DNA of 64,000 nucleotides from Bacillota bacterium (GTDB lineage: Bacteria > Bacillota > Clostridia > Lachnospirales > Lachnospiraceae): contig JAEZMV010000018.1 in assembly GCA_023414875.1 (NCBI GenBank), positions 1-64,000 of the forward strand. The letters run 5' to 3'. A model generated the notes under the pieces. It was given only the letters and a program-made list of their open reading frames with translations. It was not told the DNA's origin and made no database searches. This document shows, piece after piece, positions 9,762-18,207 of this stretch; the stretch's first letter is position 1, and every line of letters begins with the position of its first letter. The translations under genes and the position numbers were made by a program.

Positions 9762-11180
9762 ATGAAAAACCAAGGACTAAATCCATATCTACCATCATGG
9801 GAATATATACCTGATGGCGAACCCTATGTTTTTAATAACAGAGTTTATGTTTACGGCTCTCATGACCGTTTTAACGGATATGCGTATTGCTTAAATGATT
9901 ATGTGTGTTGGTCTGCACCGGAGGATGATCTATCTGACTGGCGTTATGAAGGTGTTATATTGAAAGCAACGGATGTACAGGATAATGAAGACCGTGATAG
10001 CTGTCTATATGCGCCTGATGTGGCTGTCGGTTCAGACGGAAGATACTATTTATATTACGTTGATAGTAAGCGTTCTATTGTATCAGTCGCAGTATGTAAT
10101 AGTCCGGCCGGTAAATATGAATTTTATGGCTATGTTCATTATAGTGATGGAACAAATCTGGGGGAGAGAGAGGGCGACGAACCTCAATTTGATCCTGGCG
10201 TGTTAAGAGAAGGTGATAAAACCTTTCTTTATACCGGTTTTTGTGCGGTTGGTGATAAATCCAGATCAGGAGCAATAGCAACAGTACTTGGCCCGGATAT
10301 GATTACTATAGTGGAAGATCCTGTAATCATAGCTCCCAGCCAACCTTATAGCAAGGGCAGTGGTTTTGAGGGACATGAATTTTTTGAAGCTCCTTCTATG
10401 AGAAAATTAGGAGACACCTACTATTTCGTGTATTCATCAATTCTTATGCATGAGCTGTGTTATGCTACCAGTAAATATCCTACCAAGGGCTTTGAATACG
10501 GAGGAGTTATAGTAAGTAACTGCGATCTTCATATAGATACTTATAAGCCCGCTGATAAACCGATGTTTTACGGTGGTAATAATCACGGTAGCATCATTGA
10601 GATTCATGGTCAATGGTACATTTTTTATCATAGACATACAAATGGAACCAATTACAGCAGACAGGGCTGTATGGAAAGGATAGAGATTCTTGAAGATGGC
10701 ACAATACCACAGGTAGAGCTTACCTCCTGCGGTCCCAATAATGGTCCGCTGGTAGGCTGTGGAGAATACCCTGCATACCTGGCCTGTAATTTATTCTGTA
10801 AGGAAGAATCAATCTATACAGATTTTACCTCATCATGGATGAATAATCAATTTCCGAAGATTACTCAGGAAGGAAAAGATGGTGAAGAAGAAATTGGATA
10901 CATACAAAATATGAAGCAAACGGCCACAGCCGGCTTTAAATATTTTGATTGTAAGGGTATTAAAAGGATAAAAATTAAAGTTCGTGGATATTGTAAGGGT
11001 GATTTTGTAATTAAGACCTCCTGGGATGGCCCCGTGCTATGTACCATACCGGTCGTCTTCTCTAATGTATGGAAGGATTATTCCTCTGCTTTATCAATTC
11101 CCGATGGTATTCACTCCATCTATATTACTTATACCGGTCAGGGAAGTGCTCATCTTTGCTCCTTTACGCTGGAAGTATAA
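9762..11180 (+). CDS. GH43-family xylosidase/arabinofuranosidase with C-terminal carbohydrate-binding-like domain
   Basis: 472 residues. The five-bladed GH43 domain spans about 1-320: base Asp in YIPDGEPYVF, YGSHD, CLYAPDVAV, modulating Asp in FDPGVL, and acid Glu in FFEAPSMRK. The last ~130 residues form a beta-sandwich-like domain resembling CBM6, with ITYTGQGSAHLCSFTLEV at the end. Family members release xylose or arabinose from the ends of hemicellulose or arabinan oligosaccharides; which of these cannot be decided here. The AAGGAGAGG ribosome binding site fits the ATG at 9762. No signal peptide is present. Confidence 0.85.
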   Translation: MKNQGLNPYLPSWEYIPDGEPYVFNNRVYVYGSHDRFNGYAYCLNDYVCWSAPEDDLSDWRYEGVILKATDVQDNEDRDSCLYAPDVAVGSDGRYYLYYVDSKRSIVSVAVCNSPAGKYEFYGYVHYSDGTNLGEREGDEPQFDPGVLREGDKTFLYTGFCAVGDKSRSGAIATVLGPDMITIVEDPVIIAPSQPYSKGSGFEGHEFFEAPSMRKLGDTYYFVYSSILMHELCYATSKYPTKGFEYGGVIVSNCDLHIDTYKPADKPMFYGGNNHGSIIEIHGQWYIFYHRHTNGTNYSRQGCMERIEILEDGTIPQVELTSCGPNNGPLVGCGEYPAYLACNLFCKEESIYTDFTSSWMNNQFPKITQEGKDGEEEIGYIQNMKQTATAGFKYFDCKGIKRIKIKVRGYCKGDFVIKTSWDGPVLCTIPVVFSNVWKDYSSALSIPDGIHSIYITYTGQGSAHLCSFTLEV

Positions 11181-11208
11181 TTTGGCGATGTTCATCACAC
11201 TCTTTAAA

Positions 11209-11254
11209 ATGAGCTGTGCAACGGCGGTTTTTCAACCACTGGTGCACAGCTCAT
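11209..11254. terminator. Bidirectional hairpin terminator between convergent genes
   Basis: ATGAGCTGTGCA pairs perfectly with TGCACAGCTCAT around an inner GGCGGTTTTTCAACC loop. It lies between the GH43 gene ending at 11180 and the minus-strand GH43 gene ending at 11291, so it probably stops transcription from both sides. The AAAATGAGCTG(T/C)GCA start also occurs near the right end of the insertion sequence at about 63152. Confidence 0.7.
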
Positions 11255-11290
11255 TATGTATTACTGATATAATGTGTAGCAGTTTAATGC

Positions 11291-12277
11291 TTATTCATTC
11301 TCATAAGGAGAAATTGTTTGAATCGTGCCGTCTGCATTATATTTAAGTTCTGTAAATTTAACGCAGCGTTTATGGTTTACACCATTGGATAAGGAACAAT
11401 CGTGATAGAACAAATACCATTTTCCCTCGAATTCAATGATGGAGTGATGGGTTGTCCATCCGAGTACAGGCTCTAAGATTCTTCCTTGATAGGTGAACGG
11501 GCCTTTGGGATCTGTGCCGGTAGCATAAACAAGATAATGAGTAGAACCTGTAGAATAGGACAAATAGTATAACCCATTATACTTATGCATCCACGGACCT
11601 TCAAAATACCTTCTGTCCTCATCACCGGCAGTGAGGAGATTACCTAATTCATCTATGATCTTGATTTCCTGTGGAGGATTTTTAAAGGTGAGCATATCGC
11701 TGCTAAGCTCTGCAACCATGGGCCCTAAAGCGGGTTCATTACCGGAAGGGCCTGCTGCATCAGATACAAAACTACCGGTCTGCCATTTTTCTAATTGGCC
11801 ACCCCAGAGACCGCCGTAATAGATATATGCCTTGCCATCCTCGTCCATATATACGGCAGGATCAATACTAAAGCTTCCGGGAATGTAATTTTGTTCGGCA
11901 GTAAAGGGGCCGGTGGGATTATTACTGGTTGCAACACCAAGTCTGAAGATGCCATCCTTATCTCTTGCAGGGAAATATAAATAGTAAATACCATCTTTAA
12001 AAGCTACATCCGGTGCCCACATCTGCTTGCTTACCCAAGGGATATCCTTCATATGCAGCGCTTCACCATGGTCTATACAGGGGGCGTCTACACCGTCCAT
12101 TGATAAAATGTGATAGTCCTCCATCCTATATTGGTCACCATTGTCATTATCGGGGCCATCGTGATCCAAATCATGAGAAGGATAGATATAAATTTTTCCA
12201 TCGAATACATGTGCTGACGGATCAGCAGTGTAGATATGTGTAACTAGGGGTTGATTAGGTTTTGAATTATTCATCAT
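11291..12277 (-). CDS. GH43-family beta-xylosidase/alpha-L-arabinofuranosidase
   Basis: 328 residues, a single GH43 catalytic domain. The base Asp is in YTADPSAHVF close to the N terminus, the modulating Asp in SIDPAVYMDEDG, and the acid Glu in YFEGPWMHK; WAPDVAF and HHSIIEF are also typical. No signal peptide. It is transcribed opposite to the main run, away from the AraC gene at 12428-13231 that lies behind it in the same direction, and the direct repeats at 12340-12379 overlap its predicted -35 box. This suggests AraC-type control. The exact substrate (xylo- or arabino-oligosaccharides) is not resolvable. Confidence 0.85.
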   Translation of the reverse strand: MMNNSKPNQPLVTHIYTADPSAHVFDGKIYIYPSHDLDHDGPDNDNGDQYRMEDYHILSMDGVDAPCIDHGEALHMKDIPWVSKQMWAPDVAFKDGIYYLYFPARDKDGIFRLGVATSNNPTGPFTAEQNYIPGSFSIDPAVYMDEDGKAYIYYGGLWGGQLEKWQTGSFVSDAAGPSGNEPALGPMVAELSSDMLTFKNPPQEIKIIDELGNLLTAGDEDRRYFEGPWMHKYNGLYYLSYSTGSTHYLVYATGTDPKGPFTYQGRILEPVLGWTTHHSIIEFEGKWYLFYHDCSLSNGVNHKRCVKFTELKYNADGTIQTISPYENE

Positions 12278-12317
12278 AGTATCAATTCTCCATAATTTTT
12301 TAAGATGTTATTAGTAT

Positions 12318-12379
12318 ACTATATAAACTATATATAGTCTATGCAAATATTGCTAATATTTATTATTACGTATGCAAAT
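12318..12379 (-). promoter_or_regulatory. Predicted promoter with two TATGCAAAT direct repeats
   Basis: Two copies of TATGCAAAT start at 12340 and 12371, exactly 31 bases apart (about three helix turns). Read on the minus strand, the first overlaps a -35 box TTGCAT (12346-12341), followed by 17 bases and a -10 box TATAGT (12323-12318). A half-site overlapping the -35 box is the usual geometry for AraC-type activators. Target gene: the GH43 enzyme starting at 12277. Confidence 0.5.
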
Positions 12380-12427
12380 CTGATTGTTTTTGTACATTGA
12401 CGTTTCGGAGCTGTAGTTGATGCTGGA

Positions 12428-13231
12428 TTATAGACGTATCCTTCGATATTCCCTTGGTTGGCATCCGCATAATGCTTTAAACTCACGATTAAAGGTCCGT
12501 ATGTTATCATAACCACACATGAGACTGATCGTAAGAATATCATGATTGCTGCCTTGCAATAGTTGTTTTGCATAATCAATTCTTAAGGTATTCAAATAGT
12601 TACTGAAGCTTAAATGGAGCTTATCACTAAATATTCTGGAAACACTGTATTTACTGACACCTAACTCTTTTGCCAGAGTGCTTAAGGTGATTGGTTCTGT
12701 ATAATGTTCCGATAGGAAGATGATTAATTTTGCTGCTAAGTCGGGGGACGGCATATCACGATTCTTTTTTAAATCGAGTATTGGTATGAAGTGTGCAAGA
12801 AGTAGATGAATATATGCGCGAATGAGTGGTATATTATCTGGATTATCCGGTGGAGTCATTAAGATGGATTTTAACACATAGGAGATATCAGGATGAAGTT
12901 GTTCCTTTGTGATAAAAGGATTCGTTGGGTGACTCGAAAGCAAGGTTGATAAATAATCTCCGGTGATTTCTGCCGGGCATAGAATTATAATGCCCTTGTT
13001 TGAGGAATGACAGGGATTTGTCCCATAGCTATGAATCTGATTTGGAAATGCGAGACTGATATCTCCCTGATGTAGTGCTGTAGTTTTGCTTCCAACGGTG
13101 ACTTCAATTTCACCATCCTCAACCATGTAAAGTTCCAGACCACTGTGCATATGAGAAGGGAAGGATAAATTATGATAGGTATGGAATAAGAACCTCGTCG
13201 AGTCATTTTCGTAAAATAGTTTCATAATCAC
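12428..13231 (-). CDS. AraC-family transcriptional regulator
   Basis: 267 residues. The N-terminal ~130 residues form a cupin-like sensor (FPSHMHSGLELYMVEDGEIEV, FPNQIHSY), and the last ~100 residues hold the double helix-turn-helix (LSTLAKELGVSKYSVSRIFSDK; the second helix pair in LTISLMCGYDNIRTFNREFK). Such proteins activate sugar genes on ligand binding. The start may be GTG at 13231 or ATG at 13225; no clear ribosome binding site favours either. It lies between the minus-strand GH43 gene and the divergent oxidoreductase at 13408 and is a candidate regulator for both. Confidence 0.85.
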   Translation of the reverse strand: MIMKLFYENDSTRFLFHTYHNLSFPSHMHSGLELYMVEDGEIEVTVGSKTTALHQGDISLAFPNQIHSYGTNPCHSSNKGIIILCPAEITGDYLSTLLSSHPTNPFITKEQLHPDISYVLKSILMTPPDNPDNIPLIRAYIHLLLAHFIPILDLKKNRDMPSPDLAAKLIIFLSEHYTEPITLSTLAKELGVSKYSVSRIFSDKLHLSFSNYLNTLRIDYAKQLLQGSNHDILTISLMCGYDNIRTFNREFKALCGCQPREYRRIRL

Positions 13232-13407
13232 TTTTGATGCATCTGTTATAACAACATCAATAAACTCCTTCTTATCGTATTGAGAGATATATCCATGCGG
13301 TAACGCAATAATTGTCCAATAATTAATTCTCTATGTCAGGAATTATATCATACATAATGTTAAAATACTAATAAGTTTTTAATATAAATACACATGGAGG
13401 AACAGTT

Positions 13408-14463
13408 ATGAAGTATACTATGGCGATCATCGGTTATGGTGGTATGGGTGGTTGGCATCAAGAAAATGTCCTTTTACGAATTGATGAGATTAAGGTAAAA
13501 GGTATCTATGATATTCAAGAGGAAGCCTGTGAGAAAGCTAAAAATAAAGGTTTTTATGTATATGGCAGTATAGAGGAGTTGCTCTTTGATGAGGAGATTG
13601 ATCTGGTTACGATTGCAACGCCAAATGATTCTCATAAGGAATATGTAATACGATGCCTGAAGGCGGGTAAGAATGTGATCTGTGAAAAACCTGTTGCGAT
13701 GAATGCAAAGGAATTGGAAGAGATGATTGAGGTAGCTAATAATTGCAGTAAAGTATTTTCGATTCATCAAAACCGCAGATGGGATAAGGATTTTGTGATC
13801 ATAAAAAAGCTTCTGAAGCAGGGGGATATTGGTAGCCCTTATTTTATTGAAAGCCGTGTTCAGGGTTCGAGAGGTGCGATGTATGGATGGAGAGGACATA
13901 AAATCAATGGTGGAGGGATGGTTCTCGATTGGGGAGTTCATCTGATTGACCAAATGCTGAATCTGATTGACTCTCCGGTAGTAGCAGTGGATGCGCATTT
14001 ATTTAACCTGTATTCGGATGAGGTTGACGATAATATTAAAATCATGCTCCGATTTGAGAATGGTGTGTCTGCCATCTGTGAGATGTCTACTAATTGTATG
14101 ATTAACTGCCCTCGCTGGCATGTAAGCTGCACAAATGGAACTGTTGTAATTGAGGATTGGAGCTGCAATGGTAAAATTGTTAAGCTGAAACCGGATGCCC
14201 AGATGTCCTGGTCCGATGATATGGTGTATACGGAGGCTGGTCCAACTCGTACGATGGCACCCAGACCCAGCTACACAACACAAGTACAGGAATTACCATT
14301 GGTTGAAACCGATTGGTGTGATTACTATAAGAATATCGTAAAGGTTATGGAAGGAAAAGAGGATTTGATCGTAAAACCGGAGCAGGCATTAAGGGTAATG
14401 AAGGTAATTGATATGGTATTTGAAGCACAGGAAAAAGGTATGGGACTTCGCTGCTATATCTGA
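13408..14463 (+). CDS. Gfo/Idh/MocA-family NAD(P)-dependent oxidoreductase
   Basis: 351 residues. The N-terminal Rossmann fold has the motif IIGYGGMGGWH, and the family Lys is in CEKPVAMN near residue 95. The C-terminal alpha/beta domain has GGGMVLDWGVHLIDQ. Family members oxidise, reduce or epimerise sugars, sugar acids and inositols. A GGAGG ribosome binding site precedes the ATG. It is followed 72 bases later by a ThuA-like protein and then by a second Gfo/Idh enzyme and a glycosidase, which looks like one catabolic operon for an unusual sugar. The specific substrate cannot be named. Confidence 0.85.
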   Translation: MKYTMAIIGYGGMGGWHQENVLLRIDEIKVKGIYDIQEEACEKAKNKGFYVYGSIEELLFDEEIDLVTIATPNDSHKEYVIRCLKAGKNVICEKPVAMNAKELEEMIEVANNCSKVFSIHQNRRWDKDFVIIKKLLKQGDIGSPYFIESRVQGSRGAMYGWRGHKINGGGMVLDWGVHLIDQMLNLIDSPVVAVDAHLFNLYSDEVDDNIKIMLRFENGVSAICEMSTNCMINCPRWHVSCTNGTVVIEDWSCNGKIVKLKPDAQMSWSDDMVYTEAGPTRTMAPRPSYTTQVQELPLVETDWCDYYKNIVKVMEGKEDLIVKPEQALRVMKVIDMVFEAQEKGMGLRCYI

Positions 14464-14535
14464 TGATAACAGGAAATTCGCATTTGTACCTGCGGCCATA
14501 TGTTGCAGGCTTTGAAGAAAGGTTGGGTTATTTAT

Positions 14536-15258
14536 ATGAAGAAAGCGTTGATTTTCCAAGGTGGTTGGGATGGACATGAACCAATTTTGGTATCAAAAAG
14601 ATTTGCAGAGCTTCTTAAAAAGAATGATTATGAGGTAAGAATTGAAGATACCTTGGAGTGCTTAGCGGATGTGGAGGCATTGAAACAGCTGGACCTGATC
14701 GTAGCATGCTGGACAATGGATGAGATCGATCATAAGTATGTTATCAATATAGCGGAGGCAATCGGTTCAGGGGTTGGTCTTGCCGGATGCCATGGTGGAA
14801 TGTGTGATTCCTTTCGACAGAATACAGAATGGCAATTCATAACAGGTGGGCAATGGGTCAGCCATCCTGGAGGAGACGGTATCGACTATATGGTTAATAT
14901 CTGTCACAGCTCAAGCCCAATTGTAGAAGGCTTGGAGGATTTCCCTGTATGTAGTGAGCATTATTACCTGCATATTGATCCCTCAATTGAAGTACTCGCC
15001 ACCACAAAGTTTCCTCTCGTGAATTATTATCATATCTCCAATAAACCGGTGGAAATGCCTGTGGCATGGACTAAGTTCTGGGGGAACGGACGAGTCTTTT
15101 ATACCTCATTGGGTCATCATGACGACGTATTTGATAGATCACCCAATGCTCAGATTATAATGGAACGAGGTATGGTTTGGGCAGGCGAAGGTAAGCAATA
15201 TGCGATAGATCATAATCTGACGGTTGATCGTTTTATGAATAACGCTAAGATGTACTAA
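14536..15258 (+). CDS. ThuA-like domain protein
   Basis: About 240 residues from the ATG at 14536 (MKKALIFQGGWDGHEP). The reading frame extends upstream to an ATG at 14500, but family members start at this point. It has the glutamine-amidotransferase-like fold of the ThuA family, with GVGLAGCHGGMCDSF near residue 80 and GNGRVFYTSLGHHDDVF near the C terminus. ThuA-like proteins commonly sit next to Gfo/Idh oxidoreductases in sugar operons, as here between two of them; their reaction is generally unclear, with a role in keto-sugar metabolism proposed for some. Confidence 0.8.
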   Translation: MKKALIFQGGWDGHEPILVSKRFAELLKKNDYEVRIEDTLECLADVEALKQLDLIVACWTMDEIDHKYVINIAEAIGSGVGLAGCHGGMCDSFRQNTEWQFITGGQWVSHPGGDGIDYMVNICHSSSPIVEGLEDFPVCSEHYYLHIDPSIEVLATTKFPLVNYYHISNKPVEMPVAWTKFWGNGRVFYTSLGHHDDVFDRSPNAQIIMERGMVWAGEGKQYAIDHNLTVDRFMNNAKMY

Positions 15259-15291
15259 AAGAAATTACAGTTAACTAATAGATGCGTAAAA

Positions 15292-15336
15292 TCTTGCAAG
15301 CAAGATATTAAAAAGCAGCGCAGAAATGAGGATATC
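15292..15336 (+). promoter_or_regulatory. Repeated leader block, copy 2
   Basis: Second copy of the TCTTGCAAGCAAGA...AATGAGGATA leader found at 7758-7802, again ending at the start codon of a sugar gene. The CTTGCAAG palindrome lies at 15293-15300. Confidence 0.5.
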
Positions 15337-16440
15337 ATGGTAAAGATAGGAATGGTAGGAGTCGGTGCAATCAGTGGAATATATCTGAAAAACATAACTG
15401 AGGTCTTTAAAGAAATAGAACTCGTTGCTGTATGTGATCTTATTAAGGAAAAGGCTGAAAAAGTAAAAGAAGAATATAAAATATCTAAAATATATGATAC
15501 AATGCAGGAGTTATTTGCAGATGAGGAAATTGATATCGTATTAAATTTGACTCGTCCGTATGAGCACTTTGAGGTTACGAGTGCGGCACTTAAGGCCGGT
15601 AAGCATGTATATTTAGAAAAACCCCTGGCAGCTACCCTAGAAGAAGGCCTGGAATTAGTTCAACTTGCAAAGAGCAAGAATTTAATGCTAGGCGGAGCAC
15701 CGGATACCTTCTTGGGTGCCGGGATTCAAACCTGCCGTAGGTTAATTGATGAGGGCTTTATCGGGAAGCCGGTAGGTGCGGCTGCATTTATGATTTGCCA
15801 TGGACATGAAAGCTGGCATCCGGATCCTGAATTTTATTATAAGCATGGAGGTGGCCCTATGATGGACATGGGTCCGTATTATCTCACCGCATTCATTAAT
15901 CTGCTGGGAGGAATTAAAAGTGTAACTGGGGTAACTAAGACTACCTTTGCACAGAGAACAATCACCAGCCAACCAAAAGCAGGTCATATTATTGATGTGG
16001 AGGTTCCGACCTATATCACAGGTATTATGGAGTTTGATAGCGGAGTGGTTGGAACTCTGTTCACTACCTTTGATGTACATAACAGAGGTCAAGCCAGATT
16101 TGAGATCTATGGTTCAGAAGGGACTCTGTTAGTACCTGACCCAAATACCTTTGGTGGCCCTATTTATCTGCTTCGACAGGAAGAAAGCGATTATAAAGAA
16201 ATGCCCATCCTGTATGATTATGCGGAAAACAGCAGGGGCTTAGGCCTTGCTGATATGGCTAAGGCTCTGGAAACTGGACGTTCTTACAGGGCCGGTTACA
16301 AACAAACCTTACATGTATTGGAGGCTATGACTTCTTTTCAAACAAGTAGTGATAAGAGAGCAGCGGTAGATCTGGAAACGAAATTTACCAGAGAAGAGCC
16401 GATGTACCGTAATTCTATCACTGGGATCATTGTGAATTAA
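15337..16440 (+). CDS. Gfo/Idh/MocA-family oxidoreductase (second copy)
   Basis: 367 residues. The Rossmann motif is VGVGAISGIY and the catalytic-region EKP motif is in YLEKPLAATLEEG. The C-terminal domain has GGGPMMDMGPYYL. It differs strongly from the enzyme at 13408-14463, so it is not a recent duplicate and probably acts on another intermediate of the same pathway. GAGG lies six bases before the ATG. The next gene, a glycosidase, begins 16 bases after the stop, so the two are very likely co-transcribed. No close substrate assignment is possible from sequence. Confidence 0.85.
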   Translation: MVKIGMVGVGAISGIYLKNITEVFKEIELVAVCDLIKEKAEKVKEEYKISKIYDTMQELFADEEIDIVLNLTRPYEHFEVTSAALKAGKHVYLEKPLAATLEEGLELVQLAKSKNLMLGGAPDTFLGAGIQTCRRLIDEGFIGKPVGAAAFMICHGHESWHPDPEFYYKHGGGPMMDMGPYYLTAFINLLGGIKSVTGVTKTTFAQRTITSQPKAGHIIDVEVPTYITGIMEFDSGVVGTLFTTFDVHNRGQARFEIYGSEGTLLVPDPNTFGGPIYLLRQEESDYKEMPILYDYAENSRGLGLADMAKALETGRSYRAGYKQTLHVLEAMTSFQTSSDKRAAVDLETKFTREEPMYRNSITGIIVN

Positions 16441-16456
16441 AGTATCGGAGGGTATA

Positions 16457-18016
16457 ATGGAAAGCTGTAATTATAAAAAACAGGTAGAGCAATGGGGACT
16501 TTTTGAGGTGAGAGTACCGGGAAAAACAGAAGGTAATCCCTACGTGGATTGTTATATTCATGCATTATTTGAATCATCTGAGGAAAGCAAGGAAGTCAAA
16601 GGCTTTTATGACGGAAATGGTGAGTATGTAGTAAGATTTATGCCAAGTTTTGCTGATAGATATACATTTCATATCAGTGGAAGCTTTTCAGATCATTCCT
16701 ATCAGGGAGAGTTTGAAGCAATTAAGCCAACGGGTAAAAACCATGGCTATGTTTATGTATCCGATACGTATCATTTTAAGTATGCCGATGGGTCTCCCTA
16801 TTACTCAGTAGGGACAACCTGCTACGCTTGGGTTCACCAGCCAGAGGAGAGGCAGGAGCAGACTTTAAATACGCTTAGCAAGAATGCATTTAATAAGATT
16901 AGATTCTGCCTGTTTCCAAAGCATTACGATTATAATTATACAGATCCGATTACATTTCCTTATGACGGATATCCCTGCGATAATTCAGGACTTAACAGAA
17001 ATACCATGCTTGATTATTTAGAGGATAAAAGCACGAATCATTGGGACTTCACTAGATTTAATCCGGAGCATTTTAAAAGGTTTGACAGGCGTATCCATGA
17101 ATTGATGGAAATGGGAATTGAAGCAGACCTGATTCTTTTTCACCCCTATGACCGCTGGGGCTTTGATGGGATGGGAGCAGAGTATGATGACTTGTATGTA
17201 CAGTATGTCGTAGCCAGATATTCTGCTTTTAGGAATGTATGGTGGTCGCTTGCCAATGAATATGATTTTGTAAAAACAAAAAGGATAGAGGATTGGGAAC
17301 GTATTGCTTCTGTGATTAGTGAAAATGATAAGTACCATAGACTATGTTCTATTCATAATGGCCCACAATTTTACGATTTTTCAAAGCCTTGGATAACCCA
17401 TTGTAGCTGCCAGGGGACTGACAGGTATATTGCAACTGAGTATACGGATAAATTGAGCAAGAGATTTCATAAGCCGGTCGTTTGGGACGAAATTCTATAT
17501 GAAGGAAACCTTAATTTGGGTTGGGGGAATATTTCTGGGGAGGAAATGGTAAGACGCTTCTGGGAGGCCTCTATGAGAGGAGGATACGCGGGTCACGGTG
17601 AGACATATCTGAGTACGGCGGATGAAACAGTGGATCATTCCATCCTATGGTGGTCCCATGGAGGTACTTTGAAGGGGGAAAGTCCTGAGAGAATTGCCTT
17701 TCTCCATAAGATTCTTTCTGAGATTCCGGATGGATATGGTCTGAGGTTGATGCCCGAATACTGGGATGCAGTAGTGGGCACGATTGACAAAGAAGAAGAT
17801 AAGGACTCTAAGGTCAAGGATTATTATCTGTTCTATTTTAGCTTCCTGCGACCTCTATACCGGGATTTGTATTTTGATGAGGATACAAAATTCAAGGTAG
17901 ATCTGATCGACACATGGAATATGACAATAATTCCTCAAGGAACGTTTCAGGGGCATTTTCGGATTGTAACCGAGGGTAGATCCTACATGGCTATTCGTGT
18001 CCGGAAAGATAAATAA
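16457..18016 (+). CDS. DUF5060/DUF5605-type glycosidase (apiosidase-like, clan A barrel)
   Basis: 519 residues. An N-terminal beta-sandwich (DUF5060-like, about 1-95: WGLFEVRVPGKTEGNP, GFYDGNGEYVVRF) is followed by a (beta/alpha)8 barrel with VGTTCYAW, the probable acid/base Glu in WWSLANEYD and a probable nucleophile Glu in VVWDEILYEGN, and then a C-terminal DUF5605-like sandwich. Related proteins include GH140 apiosidases, which release apiose from pectic rhamnogalacturonan II; the specificity here is only inferred. No signal peptide. It is translated from a GGAGGG site 16 bases after the oxidoreductase, suggesting that the released sugar is oxidised by its neighbours. Confidence 0.75.
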   Translation: MESCNYKKQVEQWGLFEVRVPGKTEGNPYVDCYIHALFESSEESKEVKGFYDGNGEYVVRFMPSFADRYTFHISGSFSDHSYQGEFEAIKPTGKNHGYVYVSDTYHFKYADGSPYYSVGTTCYAWVHQPEERQEQTLNTLSKNAFNKIRFCLFPKHYDYNYTDPITFPYDGYPCDNSGLNRNTMLDYLEDKSTNHWDFTRFNPEHFKRFDRRIHELMEMGIEADLILFHPYDRWGFDGMGAEYDDLYVQYVVARYSAFRNVWWSLANEYDFVKTKRIEDWERIASVISENDKYHRLCSIHNGPQFYDFSKPWITHCSCQGTDRYIATEYTDKLSKRFHKPVVWDEILYEGNLNLGWGNISGEEMVRRFWEASMRGGYAGHGETYLSTADETVDHSILWWSHGGTLKGESPERIAFLHKILSEIPDGYGLRLMPEYWDAVVGTIDKEEDKDSKVKDYYLFYFSFLRPLYRDLYFDEDTKFKVDLIDTWNMTIIPQGTFQGHFRIVTEGRSYMAIRVRKDK

Positions 18017-18207
18017 GTGTGATGCAGAATATAGTTTGATGTACAACTGTATGAGAGTTGTAACGTACTTCATCCAAGCGAGAGCGTGTTGACCATGAAC
18101 TATGTTTTGTTTTACATTATCATAAATTGAACTTGTGCAAATTGACGAACAAAATTATAAGTTTGCTTTTGATACTCGAATCCTATAAGATCAAAAAGGA
18201 GAAAATA

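Noticed and set aside
13474..13998. 174-residue minus-strand frame
   Set aside because: Lies wholly inside the first Gfo/Idh gene on the opposite strand; a shadow of its codon use.
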